A stretch of 64,000 nucleotides of DNA from Caulifigura coniformis (GTDB lineage: Bacteria; Planctomycetota; Planctomycetia; Planctomycetales; Planctomycetaceae). The translations under genes were made by a program, and so were the position numbers. Location of the stretch: assembly GCF_007745175.1 (NCBI RefSeq), contig NZ_CP036271.1, forward strand, positions 1,632,154 through 1,696,153. The letters are read 5' to 3'. Within the stretch, counting starts at the first letter, position 1. Each line of letters opens with the position of its first letter. Below the pieces are notes generated by a model. It made no database searches. It was not told the DNA's origin and saw nothing but the letters and a program-made list of their open reading frames with translations. Positions 60,709 through 64,000 of the stretch are shown here, piece after piece.

Positions 60709-63453
60709 TCAGTTCGCGCTTTTCACTTTTTCGACGGCCGCCTGGAATCGCGGGTCGTCGTGGAGGGGGACGAGGTCGGGATCCTTCTCCAGCAGCGGCA
60801 GTTCGTCGTCGCGCGATCCGAATCCGAGGTCGATCGCCGCATTGAGGTGGAGGAAGGCCGCGTCACGGAACCGCTGGGCCGCGGCGTCGCGTTCCGGGGA
60901 GGCCGGGTTCTTCAGCCGCCGCTCCAGGGCCCGGGCGACAGCGCAGGCCGCGTTGTATTCGAAGTTGCGGTTGTTCTCGAAGTGGGGTTTGGCCGCGACG
61001 AGCCAGTCCAGGCATTCGTCGCGTCCCAGCATCACGCCGGCGATGACCGCTCCGGTGAGTGAGATATCGTCGCCGGGGTTGAGTTCCATGGCGGCTTCGA
61101 AATCACTGGCCGCCTCCTTCAGGTTTCCGAGCCTGAGCCACGCGTTACCGCGGACGCGATACACATCGGGCAGGAGAGGATCGATCTCCTGGGCCGCGTT
61201 GAGGATCCTCAGCGATTCGCGGATGTCCGCGGGGGCAGCGGGAACCTGGCGGTCCATGCCGAACATGGCGGTCTGGGTCGCCTCGAACGCCGGCGAGCGC
61301 TGCCAGTACATCGCGAAGGCGATCTCGGCCTGCGAACGCAGGAGGGCGTTCCGCGATTCGCGAAACTCGTACAGCGCGTCATAGGCGGCGGGGGTTCCAA
61401 TATTGGCGAGCGCATGCAGCAGTTCGTCGCGGTGGGGGAGGTTGTCAGCCCGGATCGTCCTGCGGATCGCGGCGACGGACTGATCTGACCCGTCCAGCAC
61501 CAGAATCTGCCTGCAGAGCTCCGCCAGGGAGGAATCGAGTGACGAAATCAGCCGTTCGGCGTAAGGGACGGCGCGCGGAGGATCCTCCCGCCACAGCTGG
61601 TTCAGCACGCCGGTCTGCTCGGTCGCGGACATTGCATCAAAATGTTTCATCAGCGCATCGAGTGCGGTCGATCCGCCGATCTGGGTCAGCTGTTCGACGA
61701 CGACCGTCCGTTCGGCGGCGGTGATCGAAGCGCTCGACAGACGTGTTGCGAGCATCGGGACGAAGCGGGGGTCGCGCGACCATGTTGCAATTCTCGACGC
61801 GACCGGATCTACGGAATTCTTCCTGAGGCGTTTGAGGGCCTCGGCCACGACGGCCGCGCGCAGCCGCTCGTCCCCCTGTTCGAGCCGGGTGGCGGCGGTC
61901 GTCAGCGCGGAATCGCGAATGTCCCGATCGGTCGCCGAGAACGCCTCTTCGAAGATCAGCACCGACTCCGGACTGCGATCTTTTCCCACTGCGGGAAGGG
62001 CCAGCAGGCGGGCCTCTTTGACTCCATGGCGCGCCGCGTTGCGGATTCGCTCCGTGAATTCGGGCTGCTGCGAATCGATCATCAGCTTGAGCAACATGGC
62101 CTCGGGGAGAGACGTCTGCCCCTGGGCCGCCCTGATTCCTGCAGCCACCGTAGACGCCGACCGCGCGTTCAACATGGCGGAGAGCGCGCTTTCCGCCGAC
62201 CGGGGCGCCCCTTCACGAATGGCCGTCTCCAGCACCGCGCGGCCGGCATCGCTGTTGAGCCTGGCGATCGCGCTGCAGGCCGCCTGCCTCACCGTCCTCG
62301 ATCCGTCGTCGATCCACCGCGAGAGTTTCGAGAGGTCGGCCTCCTGATAGGCGTGTGCTCCGCAGAGCAAAGCGGCCGCCCGTCCGCGGGGGTCGCCCTG
62401 TTCGAGTTCGTTGAGCACGGCGCGGCGACTGGCGGCCCGGTAAGGGGCCCACAGGCATTCGACGATCGCTGCTTCGATTTCCGGCTGTTCCTTCGACCGG
62501 CTTTCATCGCGGATGTCCCGGTTGACTCCCGCGGGAATTCCGGTGAACTGGAGGGCAGACACTTCGGTCGGGAGGGAGGGCATGGCCCGGTGGATTTCGC
62601 CGATTTCGCCGAAGACGGCCATCGAATCGAGCCAGCCGAGAATGTTTGTGGACGGGGCGGGGGCCCGCGGGCCGAAGGCGATGACGAACCGGCGCACTCC
62701 AGCCGAGTTCAGGTCCTTGATGCGCTGGGCGAGTTCGCCGGCGTTGATCCCATCGATGGCTCCGTGAATCGTCACGACGCCGCAGGCCCCCTCCGGCCCG
62801 ATCCGCGCGATGTCGGCTTCCAGAAGGGCTCCGTGCAGGCGGTTCAGGTCGAGTTCCTGGGGCTTGCCTCCCAGATCCATCCGGAGCGTCATCGAAGGGA
62901 CGCGACCACGTGCATCGACCGGGGCGAAGAGCATCAGCATGGTCGTCACCTTCCCGGGTGGAAGGCTGACGGGACGTGACGGCAGGGCTTCTTCAATGAC
63001 GACATCCCTCCCGGCAATTTCGACGACGTAGCCGCGGACTGCGGCGGGAACGTCGCTGAAGCGGAGCGTCTTTCCGTCGGCGGTCAGGCTGATCGTGGCG
63101 GGGTCGAGAGCCTGAATGCTGGACGTGGTATTCAGAAGGTGGACCACCATTGCCAGGTAGGGCACCCCTTCCGCACCGTACACGTTCGTGGAGTGGAGCG
63201 TCGGCGAGTCGGTCAATGGGATGACGGCCGGCCGGCTGGTGAACAGCGGCGGCGATCCGCTCTTTCCGAGGTTCTGTTCGATTCGGGCGAGACGTTCGCG
63301 AAACGCCTGTTCGGAAAGGGTCGAGGTATCGACTGGCGGCGGGGCCTTGGCCGGATCGATCGCCAAGGCGTTCGCGGGCATCAGCAGCACCGCTGCGCAG
63401 GCCAGGCCGAGCAGGCCGCGAAGAAATCGACGTCCAAGCGATCCGTTAATCAT
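60709..63453 (-). CDS. Exported HEAT-repeat / TPR protein
   Basis: A 914-residue protein with a signal peptide (FLRGLLGLACAAVLLMPANA). Residues about 80-330 are beta-rich and mixed (VVTIHGAIDGINAGELAQRI). Residues 350-750 are regular helical pairs in HEAT style (DDGSRTVRQAACSAIARLNS, GTPAAYDALYEFRESRNALL). A TPR unit follows (LPDVYRVRGNAWLRLGNLKE, AASDFEAAMELNPGDD). The protein should work outside the cytoplasm as a scaffold. Function unknown. Divergent from the ceramidase-like gene. Confidence 0.8.
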   Translation of the reverse strand: MINGSLGRRFLRGLLGLACAAVLLMPANALAIDPAKAPPPVDTSTLSEQAFRERLARIEQNLGKSGSPPLFTSRPAVIPLTDSPTLHSTNVYGAEGVPYLAMVVHLLNTTSSIQALDPATISLTADGKTLRFSDVPAAVRGYVVEIAGRDVVIEEALPSRPVSLPPGKVTTMLMLFAPVDARGRVPSMTLRMDLGGKPQELDLNRLHGALLEADIARIGPEGACGVVTIHGAIDGINAGELAQRIKDLNSAGVRRFVIAFGPRAPAPSTNILGWLDSMAVFGEIGEIHRAMPSLPTEVSALQFTGIPAGVNRDIRDESRSKEQPEIEAAIVECLWAPYRAASRRAVLNELEQGDPRGRAAALLCGAHAYQEADLSKLSRWIDDGSRTVRQAACSAIARLNSDAGRAVLETAIREGAPRSAESALSAMLNARSASTVAAGIRAAQGQTSLPEAMLLKLMIDSQQPEFTERIRNAARHGVKEARLLALPAVGKDRSPESVLIFEEAFSATDRDIRDSALTTAATRLEQGDERLRAAVVAEALKRLRKNSVDPVASRIATWSRDPRFVPMLATRLSSASITAAERTVVVEQLTQIGGSTALDALMKHFDAMSATEQTGVLNQLWREDPPRAVPYAERLISSLDSSLAELCRQILVLDGSDQSVAAIRRTIRADNLPHRDELLHALANIGTPAAYDALYEFRESRNALLRSQAEIAFAMYWQRSPAFEATQTAMFGMDRQVPAAPADIRESLRILNAAQEIDPLLPDVYRVRGNAWLRLGNLKEAASDFEAAMELNPGDDISLTGAVIAGVMLGRDECLDWLVAAKPHFENNRNFEYNAACAVARALERRLKNPASPERDAAAQRFRDAAFLHLNAAIDLGFGSRDDELPLLEKDPDLVPLHDDPRFQAAVEKVKSAN

Positions 63454-63722
63454 TGCTGCCGGGCCAAGGTCGAGAAGACTCCAGAGCCATTAGCTTACTC
63501 GCCGGCTCGATCCCACGCAGGACCAAATCCTCTATGGGCGCGCCTGCGCGATGCGAACTCGTTCACCGCGCGCGAGTCGAAACTCAGCACCCTCCCGAAA
63601 AACGTGTTTCGGTGACACGCACTTCTCCGCCCGGGCTGATAGATTCGGCTTCTCGCGGCAGAGAGCGCTGGCCGACGAGACCCGGACGATCTTTTCTTGC
63701 GGACTGAAGATCTGGAAGGAAC

Positions 63723-64000
63723 ATGATGAAGAGACTGCAACTCCTGGCGGCGTTCCTGATCGTTTCCCTCGTGTCCCCGCTTCGGGGGGATGATGCCAAG
63801 CCGGCCGAACTCAAGGCGGGCGCCGCCACGAGCAACATCACGCCGGAACTCGGCCTGGCCATCGTCGGCGGCTTCGCTCCGTTCCCGTCGACGTCGATCC
63901 ACGACGACCTTCACGCCCGCTGCCTGGTTCTCGACAATGGCCAGACGAAGATCGCCCTGGTCGTCTGCGACCTGCTCGGACTTCAGAGCCGCATCAGCAC
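63723..64000 (+). CDS. Neutral/alkaline non-lysosomal ceramidase-like protein (C-terminus outside window)
   Basis: Only the first 92 residues are present. ATGs at 63723 and 63726 follow a good GGAAGGA site. A signal peptide (RLQLLAAFLIVSLVSPLRG) is followed by AGAATSNITPELGLAIVGG and HDDLHARCLVLDNGQTKIA, the N-terminal pattern of neutral ceramidase-like proteins common in planctomycetes. Whether it hydrolyses ceramide cannot be judged from this fragment. Confidence 0.75.
   Translation, partial: MMKRLQLLAAFLIVSLVSPLRGDDAKPAELKAGAATSNITPELGLAIVGGFAPFPSTSIHDDLHARCLVLDNGQTKIALVVCDLLGLQSRIS

Noticed and set aside
1-64000. CRISPR array or rRNA operon
   Set aside because: No regularly spaced repeats of 25-40 bases with unique spacers and no rRNA-like sequence were seen.

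Overview
The window reads as a chromosomal segment of a GC-rich planctomycete (order Planctomycetales inferred, species not identifiable). The evidence is a DUF1559 prepilin-like protein, a Tat-exported DUF1501 protein, a formylglycine-type sulfatase, several secreted hydrolases, an FHA protein beside a Ser/Thr kinase, LpxB (lipid A synthesis), and large secreted PQQ-propeller and HEAT/TPR proteins. There is no rRNA and no CRISPR array; one tRNA-Leu(CAA) is present. Genes lie on both strands and mostly in short units.

1-12 kb is largely housekeeping: a truncated membrane-anchored protein, a divergent PRPP synthetase, a His-tailed membrane protein, an alpha/beta hydrolase, lpxB, an M24-like protein without visible metal ligands, metW without metX, a secreted zinc-peptidase-like protein, D-amino-acid transaminase, a DUF1569 protein and ribBA. 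12-23 kb has two paralogous membrane-tethered propeller-like proteins, a sulfatase, a membrane-fused spermidine-synthase-like protein, a PqaA-type hydrolase and a lipoprotein/DUF1559 pair. 23.6-28 kb is accessory: an intact-looking IS3-family element (programmed -1 frameshift), then two unrecognised genes of clearly lower GC, the second running into the neighbouring hydrolase gene. 28-42 kb holds secreted esterases, a TlpA-like thioredoxin, a PhoD-like phosphatase, a second membrane-fused spermidine-synthase-like protein, a zinc-ribbon membrane protein, a kinase and FHA protein on opposite strands, an MFS transporter and the tRNA. 42-64 kb holds a NeuD-type acetyltransferase, DUF1501, small conserved proteins, a very large PQQ-propeller protein next to YceH, an SDR, an EF-hand membrane lipoprotein, a GH15 hydrolase, Cys-rich membrane proteins, a C45 hydrolase, an LPG-synthase-like membrane protein, a HEAT/TPR protein and the start of a ceramidase-like protein.

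Many intergenic gaps carry dispersed palindromic repeats in several families, listed separately. Base composition of the + strand changes from C-rich (left) to G-rich (right), irrespective of gene strand, suggesting a replication-strand switch somewhere in the middle. The strongest candidate for something undescribed is the low-GC gene pair beside the IS element, followed by the paralogous propeller proteins and the repeat families.
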